NCBI RefSeq assembly: GCF_003265345.1
Contig: NZ_QFWW01000001.1
Location: forward strand, 1 to 64,000
Direction: 5' to 3'
DNA: 64,000 bases
DNA from: Lentzea terrae
GTDB taxonomy: Bacteria > Actinomycetota > Actinomycetes > Mycobacteriales > Pseudonocardiaceae
Positions 35,789 to 43,181 of this stretch are shown here, piece after piece. The translations under genes and the position numbers were made by a program. Each line of letters starts with the position of its first letter. Position 1 is the stretch's first letter. The notes under the pieces were generated by a model. That model did not search any database, was not told the origin of the DNA, and worked only from the letters and a program-made list of their open reading frames with translations.

Positions 35789-36307
35789 GTGCCTACGTAC
35801 AGCATCAAGATGGCCGAGCTGACGGATCTCGGCGGAGCGCGGTCGGTGATGCTCGACGCGATCTACCGCGACTTCGGCACGGGGTACGTACCGGAGTGGC
35901 ACGAGGACGTCATCGACCTCACCGGGTCGTACCTGACGCCGGAGCGCCACGTCCTGCTGGTCGCGGTCGACGAGGAGGGCGCGGTCGCGGCGACCGCGGC
36001 GTTGGACTCCCGCGGTCCGCGAACCCCAGAGTGGCTCGCGGACCGCTATCCGTCGGGGCGGACCGCGCAGGTGCGGCGCGTGTACGTGCGTCCAGAACAC
36101 CGCCGCCGCGGCCTCGCCCGTGCGCTGGTGACCCGACTGCTCGAGTTCGCTCAGGCGGATGGCGGCTACGACGCGGTGTACCTGCACGCCTATCGCCACT
36201 CACCTGGCGCGCTCGGCCTCTGGCACACCCTCGGCGAGGTCGTGCTGGAAGAGGACGACGTGGTGCACTTCGAGCTGAAGTCTCACGCCCTTGTCCGTCC
36301 GATGTAG
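35789..36307 (+). CDS. GNAT-family N-acetyltransferase
   Basis: A 172-residue protein of the GCN5-related fold. The acetyl-CoA pyrophosphate loop is VRRVYVRPEHRRRGLARALV, and the C-terminal beta-bulge is GYDAVYLHAYRHSPGALGLW. Substrate (amine, peptide or antibiotic) cannot be inferred. The GTG at 35789 is preferred over the GTG at 35783 because a TATGAT box sits 6 bases before it and no ribosome site is present, which fits leaderless translation. Its last 25 bases overlap the convergent GH16 gene. No link to the flanking CAZymes is evident. Confidence 0.78.
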   Translation: MPTYSIKMAELTDLGGARSVMLDAIYRDFGTGYVPEWHEDVIDLTGSYLTPERHVLLVAVDEEGAVAATAALDSRGPRTPEWLADRYPSGRTAQVRRVYVRPEHRRRGLARALVTRLLEFAQADGGYDAVYLHAYRHSPGALGLWHTLGEVVLEEDDVVHFELKSHALVRPM

Positions 36308-37065
36308 ACGTTGCGAGCGCGGTAGACGGTCTCCGCGGTCGGACCGGGACTGCCGGACGAGCCCTCCATCTGCAGGTTGATGATCACCCACAGCGGCTTG
36401 CCGACGAAGTTCTTCCCGGTGTGCTTGGCGATCCACTTGCCGTCGAGGTAGTAGTGGATGTCGACGTCGGTGTTGTTCACCTTCGTGATCCACGCCCGGT
36501 AGGTGTGCCAGGAGCCGGGCGAGGACACGCCGACGATCGAGCTCGACACGTCGTTGGACGTGCGGAAGGTGTTGAACCAGTTCCGGTTGTCCCCCTTGAA
36601 CTCCAGGATGTCGCTTTCAGGTGGCCAGCTGTTGACGCCGGTGAGCCAGAACGCGGGCCAGGTGCCCCGCGTCGACGGTGCCTGGAAGTCGCCCTTGACC
36701 TCCCAGTTGGGGAACTGGTTGGTGGCCACGACGTGTTCCCTGGCGTGGATCGCGCCGGAGTGGTAGCGGATCGGCAGGTACGGGCTGGCACCGCTGTTGC
36801 CCTCGTTCCACGAGATTCGCGTGGCCTTCAACGTCAGCACACCGCCGGACAGCGCAACGTGGTTGTGGTCGCTGGAGCTCGCGTACATCCGAGCCGTGCC
36901 GTTGTGGTCGGATCCCCAGGGATAGCGGTAGTTCCACTCCGACTCCAACGCGCCGTAGCTGCCGAAGGAGCCGGTGCTGATCACGTCCTCCCACGCCGCG
37001 GCGTTGGCGGCGGCGGGGATGCCGGTGACGAGGACGAACGCAAGTGCACTCGCTGCGATTTTCAT
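36283..37065 (-). CDS. GH16-like secreted glycoside hydrolase
   Basis: A 260-residue protein with signal peptide (KIAASALAFVLVTGIPAAANA) followed by a single concanavalin-like beta-jelly roll. The GH16 catalytic motif ExDxxE appears as PESDILEFKG (near 150), with supporting FPNWEVKGDFQAP, GTWPAFWLTG and the C-terminal KPLWVIINLQMEG. GH16 enzymes hydrolyse beta-1,3/1,4-glucans, galactans, agar or carrageenan; its CAZyme neighbours suggest a beta-glucan or galactan endo-hydrolase. A multi-copy TTCGA cluster lies upstream (37106-37136). The ATG at 37065 is preferred because the signal peptide begins there. Confidence 0.75.
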   Translation of the reverse strand: MKIAASALAFVLVTGIPAAANAAAWEDVISTGSFGSYGALESEWNYRYPWGSDHNGTARMYASSSDHNHVALSGGVLTLKATRISWNEGNSGASPYLPIRYHSGAIHAREHVVATNQFPNWEVKGDFQAPSTRGTWPAFWLTGVNSWPPESDILEFKGDNRNWFNTFRTSNDVSSSIVGVSSPGSWHTYRAWITKVNNTDVDIHYYLDGKWIAKHTGKNFVGKPLWVIINLQMEGSSGSPGPTAETVYRARNVYIGRTRA

Positions 37066-37137
37066 GTTTTCACTGTCCAGCAACAAGTTGCTGGGACGTA
37101 ACACGTTCGTCGATTCGACAGTGGATTCGATTCGACG

Positions 37138-37163
37138 TGAACGATGTGAGGGGGTGTCTCGTT
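37138..37163 (+). promoter_or_regulatory. Possible ECF-sigma promoter for the adenylation operon
   Basis: TGAAC, then 17 bases counted from AAC, then CGTT. This fits the general ECF pattern (GGAAC -35, CGTT/CGTC -10) and lies about 45 bases upstream of the GTG at 37207. Since the operon encodes its own ECF factor, autoregulation would be expected. The match is short. Confidence 0.35.
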
Positions 37164-37206
37164 CAGAACGGGTGACCGTGCAATCCCGGCGAAAGGGCAC
37201 CCTGCT

Positions 37207-38739
37207 GTGAGAGCCGTGTTCCACGAGTCCGCCCTGCGCGACCTGCCCCCGGTGGACCGCGCGTTGTTCCAGTCGTTCGGCGCCGGGCCGATCCGGACCC
37301 CGCCGTTCCACCACATCCACCACGCCTTCGATGAGCACGCGGCACGCCACCCGGATCTGGTTGCGGTGGAACATCTCGGCGAGTCGCTGACCTACGCGGA
37401 GCTGAACCGCAGAGCCGAGTTGCTCGCCGAGTTCCTCGTCCGCGCCGGCGTACGACCAGGCGAACGGGTCGGCCTGTTCCTCACCAGGTCGATCCCGATG
37501 GTCATCGGCATTCTCGGCATCCTCAAGGCGGGCGCGGCTTACGTGCCGCAGGACGTGCGCATCGCACCGGAAGTCCACTTGCGACACATCGCCCGCACCG
37601 CGCGCATCAACTTCGTGCTCACCACCAGCGAGCACCGGTCCGCGCTCCCGGACAACCTCGGCACGGTCATCGCGATCGACCGCCTGCCCGAGGTCACCGA
37701 GTTCCGCCGCAGCCCCACCGAGGACTCGGACATCGCGGCCGTCATCTTCACCTCCGGCACCACCGGACGGCCCAACGGCGTGCAGGTCTCCCACGCCAAC
37801 CTGTGCAACGTCCTGCTGACCGCGCCCGGATGTCTCGGCGTCGCACCGGGAACCAGGGTGTCGCAGCTGCTGAACATCGCCTTCGACATGGCGATGTGGG
37901 AGATCCTCGGCACCCTGGCGCACGGCGGCACACTCGTGATCCGCGGCAGCGACATCGAGCAGACCGCGAGCACCGTGGACGTCGTGATCGCCACACCCAG
38001 CGTGCTCGCGTCACTGGATCCCGTGGTGTGTCAACGAGTCCGGACGGTCGCGGTCGCCGGTGAGCGGTGCCCTCAGGCCCTGGCCGACGTGTGGGCGCGT
38101 CAGGCCGCCTTCCACAACTCGTGCGGGCCCACCGAGGTCACCATCGTCAACACCGTGCAGCGCTACGATCGCGGTGGTCCGCTGACCATCGGCCGGCCAG
38201 TGCCGAACACGACCGTGTACGTGCTCGACGAGAACCTGCGACCGTGCCGGATCGGCGAGGTCGGTGAGATGTGGGCGGGCGGCGCGTGCGTGACCGCCGG
38301 CTACCTGGGTGATCCAGTGCTGACGGCCGAACGCTACCGCCCCGACCCGTTTCTGGGCGGCGACCGCCTGATGTTCCGCACGCGCGATCTCGGGCGGTGG
38401 ACGCGCGACGGCCAGCTGGAGCATCACGGGCGCACTGATGACCAGGTGAAAGTGCGCGGGTTCCGAGTAGAGCTGGACGCGGTGACGTCGGCGCTCGAAG
38501 GCGCGGTGGACTGCCGCCGGGCCACGACGTTGCTGCACGACGGCAAGCTCGTCGGGTTCATCAGCCCGGCCAGCGCGGTGCCGGAGCAGGCGCGCCGGGC
38601 CGTGGCCGAGCGGTTGCCGTACTACTGCGTGCCCACGCTGATCGTGCCGGTCGACACGTTGCCGACGACCGAGCGCGGCAAGGTCGATCGCCGGGCGTTG
38701 TTGTCGCGTTTGGACGGACAGAAGGAAACGGTGGCATGA
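37207..38739 (+). CDS. Stand-alone NRPS-like adenylation enzyme (AMP-binding)
   Basis: A 510-residue soluble acyl/aminoacyl-adenylating enzyme. Core motifs in order: LTYAELNRRAELLA (A1), LKAGAAYVPQD (A2), FTSGTTGRPNGV (A3, near 182), NSCGPTEVTIV (A5), GEMWAGGACVTAGYLGDP (A6), FRTRDLGRW (A7, with Arg-Asp instead of the usual Gly-Asp), GRTDDQVKVRGFRVEL (A8) and PTTERGKVDR (A10 Lys). There is no carrier protein, condensation or thioesterase domain, and no carrier gene nearby. The substrate code was not deduced. It is coupled by ATGA to the membrane oxidoreductase-like gene. The same two modules are fused in the fungal redox protein TmpL. Confidence 0.85.
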   Translation: MRAVFHESALRDLPPVDRALFQSFGAGPIRTPPFHHIHHAFDEHAARHPDLVAVEHLGESLTYAELNRRAELLAEFLVRAGVRPGERVGLFLTRSIPMVIGILGILKAGAAYVPQDVRIAPEVHLRHIARTARINFVLTTSEHRSALPDNLGTVIAIDRLPEVTEFRRSPTEDSDIAAVIFTSGTTGRPNGVQVSHANLCNVLLTAPGCLGVAPGTRVSQLLNIAFDMAMWEILGTLAHGGTLVIRGSDIEQTASTVDVVIATPSVLASLDPVVCQRVRTVAVAGERCPQALADVWARQAAFHNSCGPTEVTIVNTVQRYDRGGPLTIGRPVPNTTVYVLDENLRPCRIGEVGEMWAGGACVTAGYLGDPVLTAERYRPDPFLGGDRLMFRTRDLGRWTRDGQLEHHGRTDDQVKVRGFRVELDAVTSALEGAVDCRRATTLLHDGKLVGFISPASAVPEQARRAVAERLPYYCVPTLIVPVDTLPTTERGKVDRRALLSRLDGQKETVA

Positions 38740-39956
38740 CCTCAGTTGACGTCAAGCTGCCACCTGCTGATCGGTCCTGGCGCACGCTGCTGCGGCGGCG
38801 GCCGTTCACCCACCACAACCGGCTCGTCGCCCTCGTCGTGCTGGTCAACTTGGGATTCGCGGTGTCCGACTGGGAAGACGCGACCGCGTTCGTGGTGGCC
38901 AACCTGACCCTGGCCGCGCTCATCCGCCAGCAGCTCGTGATCAACCTGCTCTTCTGGCTCGCCACCAGTGCACCGACCAGCTGGCCGCTGCGGATCCGCT
39001 GGACGCTCGGCAAGGTCTACCACTTCGGCGGCCTGCACGTCGGTGCCGCGATCTGCGCCACGGTCTGGTTCCTGGTGCTCGCCCTGACCACGACGGGCCC
39101 ACCGGTGCTCCTCGCGCTGACCTGGACGATCATGGCCGTCCTCGTGCTGCTCGTCGTGCTCGCGCTGCCCCGGTTGCGGGCCAAGCACCACGACCTGTTC
39201 GAGCGGTCGCACCGGTTCGGCGGGTGGACGGTGCTCGTGCTGTTCGCCGTGCTGTCCGCCGTGCAGAACCCCGTCTTCCTCTGGCCGCTGGCGCTCGTGG
39301 TGGCCAGCGTGGCGTTGCCGTGGCTGAGGTTGCGGCGGGTTCCTGTGCACATCGTCAGCCCGTCACCGCACGTCGCGCTCGTGTCGTTCGACCACGGCGT
39401 CACGCCGTTCGCCGGCTCGTCGACGACGGTGAGCCGCAACCCGTTGCTGGAGTGGCATTCCTTCGCCAACGTCCCGGCTCCGGGCCGCAGCGGATTCCGG
39501 CTCACGATCTCCCGCGCGGGCGACTGGACCGCGAAGTTCATCGCCGACCAACCGAGCCGCGTGTGGGTCAAGGGCATCCCGACCGCGGGCGTCGGCAACA
39601 TCGACAAGCTGTTCACCAGGGTGGTGTGGGTCGCCACCGGCAGCGGCATCGGGCCCTGCCTGCCGCACCTGCTGGCCGGTGACACGCCGTCGGTGCTGGT
39701 GTGGTCGACCCGCAACCCGCGCCGCACGTACGGGGACGCGCTGGTGGACGAGATCCTCGGCGTGCAGCCGGACGCCGTCGTCTGGGACACGGAGAGCCAG
39801 GGCAAACCGGACCTGGTCGCGCTCGCGTACGACGCCTGCAAGCGCTTCGACGCCGAGGCGGTCATCTGCATCTCCAACAAACCCACCACCTGGCAGGTCG
39901 TCGAGGAACTGGAGTCGAGAGGGATTCCGGCCTACGGCGCGATCTGGGACTCGTGA
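38736..39956 (+). CDS. Membrane protein with C-terminal flavin/NAD(P)-oxidoreductase-like domain (TmpL C-half-like)
   Basis: A 406-residue protein. The first half (to about 200) has five to six hydrophobic helices (LVALVVLVNLGFAV, ICATVWFLVLALTTTG, LALTWTIMAVLVLLVVLAL, VLVLFAVLSAV, PLALVVASVALPWL). The second half is cytosolic and ferredoxin-reductase-like, with NPLLEWHSFANVP, FRLTISRAGDWT, and a nucleotide-binding loop VVWVATGSGIGPCLPHLL. The paired membrane histidines expected of ferric reductases are not obvious, so heme binding is doubtful. It overlaps the adenylation gene by ATGA, arguing for a two-protein complex. Fungal TmpL joins AMP-binding, six helices and FAD/NAD domains in one chain; the similarity is from memory of the architecture. 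No reaction is established. Confidence 0.72.
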   Translation: MTSVDVKLPPADRSWRTLLRRRPFTHHNRLVALVVLVNLGFAVSDWEDATAFVVANLTLAALIRQQLVINLLFWLATSAPTSWPLRIRWTLGKVYHFGGLHVGAAICATVWFLVLALTTTGPPVLLALTWTIMAVLVLLVVLALPRLRAKHHDLFERSHRFGGWTVLVLFAVLSAVQNPVFLWPLALVVASVALPWLRLRRVPVHIVSPSPHVALVSFDHGVTPFAGSSTTVSRNPLLEWHSFANVPAPGRSGFRLTISRAGDWTAKFIADQPSRVWVKGIPTAGVGNIDKLFTRVVWVATGSGIGPCLPHLLAGDTPSVLVWSTRNPRRTYGDALVDEILGVQPDAVVWDTESQGKPDLVALAYDACKRFDAEAVICISNKPTTWQVVEELESRGIPAYGAIWDS

Positions 39957-39966
39957 GGAGACCACT

Positions 39967-40734
39967 GTGGACTATCAGACCCTCGCACTCGACGAACACG
40001 ACGGCATCCTCACGGTGACAGTGCACCGCCCACCCGCGCGCAACGCGTTGTCCCAGCTGACACTCACCGAACTGCGCGACCTCTTGACGGGCTTGAGCGG
40101 TCCGCGCGCACTCTTGCTCACCGGTTCGGAAGGGCCGGCGTTCATCGCCGGGGCGGACATCCGGGAGATGGCCACGATGACGCCGGAGGAGGGCGAGGCG
40201 TTCGGCGCCCTGGGTCAGGAGGTGACGCGGCTGATCGAGACGTTGCCGGTGCCGGTCATCGCGTGCGTGGACGGCTATGCGCTCGGTGGCGGCTGCGAGA
40301 TGGCCATGGCGTGCGACTTCATCTACGCCACCCGCAAGGCCGTGTTCGGTCAGCCGGAGGTGTTGCTGGGCCTCATCCCCGGCTTCGGCGGCTGCGTCCG
40401 GCTGTTCCGCCGGGTCGGCGTGGCCAAGGCGCGCGAGCTGATCTACTCGGGGCGCCGCGTCGACGCCGTGGAAGCGCAGCGCCTCGGGCTGGTCAACGAG
40501 GTCTTCGACAGCCGGGACGAGATGTTCGCCGCCGCGCGGCTGGTGCTCGCCGACATCGCAGCCAACTCCCCCGTCGCCGTCTCCACCTGCAAGTCGGTGA
40601 TCAACGCCGTGGACGGCCTCGGCGTCGAGGAGGGGCTGCGGGTCGAGCTCGACGCGTTCCGAGCGGCCTTCACGACCGACGACATGCGCGAGGGCACAGC
40701 GGCGTTCCTGGCCAAGCGCACGCCCGAGTTCTAG
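39967..40734 (+). CDS. Enoyl-CoA hydratase/isomerase (crotonase) family protein
   Basis: A 255-residue crotonase-fold enzyme. The oxyanion-hole segment is FIAGADIREM. Both hydratase glutamates seem present: one in GGGCEMAMACDF and one in GQPEVLLGLIPGFGG. The C-terminal ANSPVAVSTCKSVIN helix is standard. It would act on a CoA (or other thioester) intermediate. The GTG start at 39967 follows GAGGAGA and lies 10 bases after the membrane protein, so it belongs to the same operon as the adenylation enzyme; the pair could activate and then modify an acyl substrate. Its stop TAG is in the same frame as the following sigma factor. Confidence 0.88.
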   Translation: MDYQTLALDEHDGILTVTVHRPPARNALSQLTLTELRDLLTGLSGPRALLLTGSEGPAFIAGADIREMATMTPEEGEAFGALGQEVTRLIETLPVPVIACVDGYALGGGCEMAMACDFIYATRKAVFGQPEVLLGLIPGFGGCVRLFRRVGVAKARELIYSGRRVDAVEAQRLGLVNEVFDSRDEMFAAARLVLADIAANSPVAVSTCKSVINAVDGLGVEEGLRVELDAFRAAFTTDDMREGTAAFLAKRTPEF

Positions 40735-40743
40735 GGGTGCGCC

Positions 40744-41253
40744 ATCAACACCGACCACAGCACCCTGCTGCGGGCACTGCACGACGGCCACGCCGACGCG
40801 CTCTGGCGCTACGCGCTCCGCCTCACCGGTGACGAGCAGCTCGCCCAGGACGTCGTGCAGGAAGCGCTGCTCCGTGCGTGGCGCAATCCCCGCATCCTCG
40901 AACAGGGCACCGCGGCCTCGAAGGCGTGGCTCTACGCCGTGGCCCGCAACTTCGCCATCGACGAGTGCCGCAGCGCCCGTGCCCGCAGGGAAATCGGCTC
41001 GGAACGCCTGCCGGAACGCTCGCGGTCCGACCACACCGACACGACGCTGGACGCCTGGCTGATCGCCGAGGCGCTGTCACAGCTCAAACCCGAGCACAAG
41101 GTGGTGATCGTGCGTGCGTACTACCGAGGTGAATCGGTGGCCGAACTCGCCCGCGCCCTCGACGTACCGCAGGGCACGGTGCGGTCGCGGCTGCACTACG
41201 GCCTGCGCGCACTGCGGCTCGCACTGGAGGAGAACGGGGTGACCGGGCGGTGA
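40744..41253 (+). CDS. ECF-family RNA polymerase sigma factor with no canonical start codon
   Basis: About 169 residues. Region 2 is LWRYALRLTGDEQLAQDVVQEALLRAWRNPR and region 4 is LSQLKPEHKVVIVRAYYRGESVAELARALDVPQGTVRSRLHYGLRALR. Similarity starts at codons for INTDHSTLLRALHDGHADALW, immediately after the crotonase stop TAG (40732-40734) in the same frame. No ATG, GTG or TTG exists in this frame before the GTG at 40855, which would delete half of region 2. The ATC at 40744, preceded by GGGGTG, sits where relatives would have ATG. A CTG at 40768, a frameshift from the GTG at 40737, or readthrough of the TAG are alternatives. GTGA overlap with the anti-sigma gene. Confidence 0.78.
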   Translation: MNTDHSTLLRALHDGHADALWRYALRLTGDEQLAQDVVQEALLRAWRNPRILEQGTAASKAWLYAVARNFAIDECRSARARREIGSERLPERSRSDHTDTTLDAWLIAEALSQLKPEHKVVIVRAYYRGESVAELARALDVPQGTVRSRLHYGLRALRLALEENGVTGR

Positions 41254-41570
41254 CATGCCCGTTCCGCGAGTGGGACGTGGCCTACGTGCTGGGGTCGCTG
41301 TCCTCCGACGACCGGCAGGCCTACGAAAGCCACCTCGCCGCGTGCCCGCCCTGCGAGCACGAGGTGTGCCGGATCGCGGGCACGGCGGGTCTCCTGTCCC
41401 GCGTGCCCGCGACGTGGGCGGTGGACCTCGCCGCCGCCCCACCGGTGCCGGCCGCGGTCCTGCCCGGTCTCGCCCGGGCGGCGCGACGGCAACGCCTGGT
41501 GGTGACGGCGACCGCGGTGCTGATCACGGCGCTGATCGGCGCGGTGCTGGCCTTCCTGTTGTGCCCGTAG
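41250..41570 (+). CDS. Zinc-finger anti-sigma factor, single-pass membrane protein
   Basis: A 106-residue protein. The N-terminal zinc-binding anti-sigma (ZAS) motif is HLAACPPC, that is Hx3Cx2C, at about 28-35, with a Cys at position 3. A single transmembrane helix (VVTATAVLITALIGAVLAFLL) ends the protein, leaving almost no external domain. ZAS proteins hold the sigma factor inactive and release it upon a redox or envelope signal. The GTG start overlaps the sigma stop. The ZAS cysteines and a redox-type membrane protein in the same operon fit a redox-responsive circuit. Confidence 0.85.
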   Translation: MTCPFREWDVAYVLGSLSSDDRQAYESHLAACPPCEHEVCRIAGTAGLLSRVPATWAVDLAAAPPVPAAVLPGLARAARRQRLVVTATAVLITALIGAVLAFLLCP

Positions 41571-41592
41571 GTGCGTTGGTCAGCACCTCGCG

Positions 41593-42294
41593 TCAGTCGT
41601 GCGGCGACTTCCCGTCAGCCGGATCGTGCACGTCCAGCCGCCCGCACATGCCGAACCGCTGCGGACCCTCCGCCCGCATCACGTGGATGTCGGCATCGGC
41701 CAGGTGCCCGATGTCGCCATCCCGCAACCGGTCCAGCTGCTCGCCGGTGCGCTCGGCCGACGCCAGCGCACCGGCCCGCCACCGCTTCTCCCAGTCGTCC
41801 AGCACGCCCTGCTTCAACCGCACGGCCGCGCGGTAGAAGTCGTCCAGCGCGTCCTCCCCGGCCTCGACCCGCCGGCGCAACTCCAGAAACCCCTCCAGAG
41901 CGAGGTCCCGACGCCGGCGAGCAGACTCCTCGTCACCGGCATGGGCGTGCGCCGCGTAGTCCCCCGCCAACACCTCCGGGGGGAACGTGAACACCGCGTC
42001 GCCGGCCTCGGGCAGGCCGCTGTTCTGCATGATCACGAGGATCCGCAGGTTGTCGTCGTTCACCAGGCGGTGGATGGTGCCCGGCGTGAACCAGGCGACC
42101 GTGCCCTCCCGCAACGGCGTAGCAGCGAACCCGCGGCGGGTCAGCGTCTGCACCGACCCCTCTCCCCCGACGACGAAGTAGCACTCCGCGCAGGTGAGGT
42201 GGACGTGCGGCGACCCTCCGCACAGCCCGTCCACCGTCGGCCAGTCGTACACCCGCAGGCCGGAGATTCCTACACCGCCGGGAAACGGCGTCAC
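41593..42294 (-). CDS. Cupin-domain protein
   Basis: A 233-residue cytoplasmic protein. The first half is a single cupin barrel with metal-ligand motif SPHVHLTCAECYFVVGGEG (cupin 1, HxH...E) and GTIHRLVNDDNLRILVIMQN (cupin 2, His). The second half is a charged helical tail (RRRRDLALEGFLELRRRVEAGEDALDDFY). It could be a sugar isomerase or sensor; no family is confidently assigned. The GTG start at 42294 overlaps the DUF6807 stop as GTGA, making it the last gene of a six-gene sugar transport operon. Confidence 0.7.
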   Translation of the reverse strand: MTPFPGGVGISGLRVYDWPTVDGLCGGSPHVHLTCAECYFVVGGEGSVQTLTRRGFAATPLREGTVAWFTPGTIHRLVNDDNLRILVIMQNSGLPEAGDAVFTFPPEVLAGDYAAHAHAGDEESARRRRDLALEGFLELRRRVEAGEDALDDFYRAAVRLKQGVLDDWEKRWRAGALASAERTGEQLDRLRDGDIGHLADADIHVMRAEGPQRFGMCGRLDVHDPADGKSPHD

Positions 42295-43181
42295 CACGGG
42301 TTGTCCTCCACATAGGACTCCAAGCGGTCCCGGTCCCACTCACCGGAGGCGATCACGAGCCGGTACCGCAAGGTCAAGGACTCGCCGGGCGGCAGCTCCA
42401 CCGTGTCGAAGAAGGCGAACGACGGGTTGACCGCCGCAAACGGGGTGCTGCGCACGAACCAGTGCGTGCCCTTGTTGTCCGGGTGGTCCACGAACAGCAA
42501 CGTCGACGCGCGGTCCACCTCGTCGTGCTGGCCGACGAACGCGAGCCAGCGCGCGGCCTTGCCCATCATCTCCTGCCCGGATCCGCCGTCGGCCGCGATG
42601 ACCGTGCCCTCGGTGAACGAGCGCGGGCCGCGCCAGAAGAAGCCGGTGTAGCCCGCGAGCTCACGGCCGTTGGTCGTCGGGCTGCCGAAGATCAGCGGCT
42701 CCGAGCGAAGGTTCGTCAAGGTGGTGCTGAACTCCAGCGTCCACGAGTCCTCGAAGACGTCGCGCACCTCGAACGAGCGCGTCTCGTGCACCCAGTGCTG
42801 GCCCGCCTCGGTGAACCACGACAGCAGCTCGTCGAACCGCAGCCCGTCGTCCGAGACCACGAACTCCTCGTGCCGCATGCTGCCGACGTTCGGCAGCGCC
42901 ACGTACCCCTGGTCGCGCACGTACGTGACGCCGCCCCAGAAGTTCTCGCCCGACACGTCGGTCGCGGTCATCTGCACGCCCTTGTGCCAGCGGTGGTCGT
43001 GCGGCCGGAACGCCGTCACCACGTCGCCGGCCAGGGTGCGCACCGGGTGCAGGTAGGGCTTCGGTCCCTCGAACGCAGGTGTCGTCGTCGGCGTGTGCAC
43101 GTAGGTGAAGAGCTCGACGTCGCCCACCGACACGACGAGCACCTCGTCGTCCTGCCGAGTGATCACCGGGCGTTCGCCCAT
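42291..43181 (-). CDS. DUF6807 (PmoA-family annotation) protein
   Basis: A 296-residue cytoplasmic beta-sandwich protein. Characteristic blocks are FTYVHTPTTTPAFEGPKPYLHPVRTLAG, RPHDHRWHKGVQM, ENFWGG, SPTTNGRELAGYTGFFWRGPRSF, and PFAAVNPSFAFFDTVELPPGESLTLRYRLV. It is often annotated as PmoA but has no relation to methane mono-oxygenase membrane subunits. Such proteins commonly accompany Gfo/Idh/MocA oxidoreductases and sugar transporters in plant-glycan loci, though no activity is established. It overlaps the oxidoreductase gene by 19 bases. Confidence 0.75.
   Translation of the reverse strand: MGERPVITRQDDEVLVVSVGDVELFTYVHTPTTTPAFEGPKPYLHPVRTLAGDVVTAFRPHDHRWHKGVQMTATDVSGENFWGGVTYVRDQGYVALPNVGSMRHEEFVVSDDGLRFDELLSWFTEAGQHWVHETRSFEVRDVFEDSWTLEFSTTLTNLRSEPLIFGSPTTNGRELAGYTGFFWRGPRSFTEGTVIAADGGSGQEMMGKAARWLAFVGQHDEVDRASTLLFVDHPDNKGTHWFVRSTPFAAVNPSFAFFDTVELPPGESLTLRYRLVIASGEWDRDRLESYVEDNPW

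Noticed and set aside
38736-39956. Classical ferric reductase/NADPH oxidase
   Set aside because: The paired intramembrane histidines for two hemes are not evident; only the C-terminal nucleotide-binding part is reductase-like.
40263-40832. Plus-strand frame spanning the crotonase-sigma junction in another frame
   Set aside because: It is an out-of-frame shadow; only the GTG at 40737 within it is of interest as a possible frameshifted sigma start.
37207-41570. Nonribosomal peptide biosynthetic cluster
   Set aside because: No condensation, carrier or thioesterase domains and no export gene within the operon; a single A-domain is not an NRPS line.
42291-43181. Methane mono-oxygenase PmoA
   Set aside because: The 'PmoA' label is a family-name artefact; the protein is soluble and lacks membrane helices.
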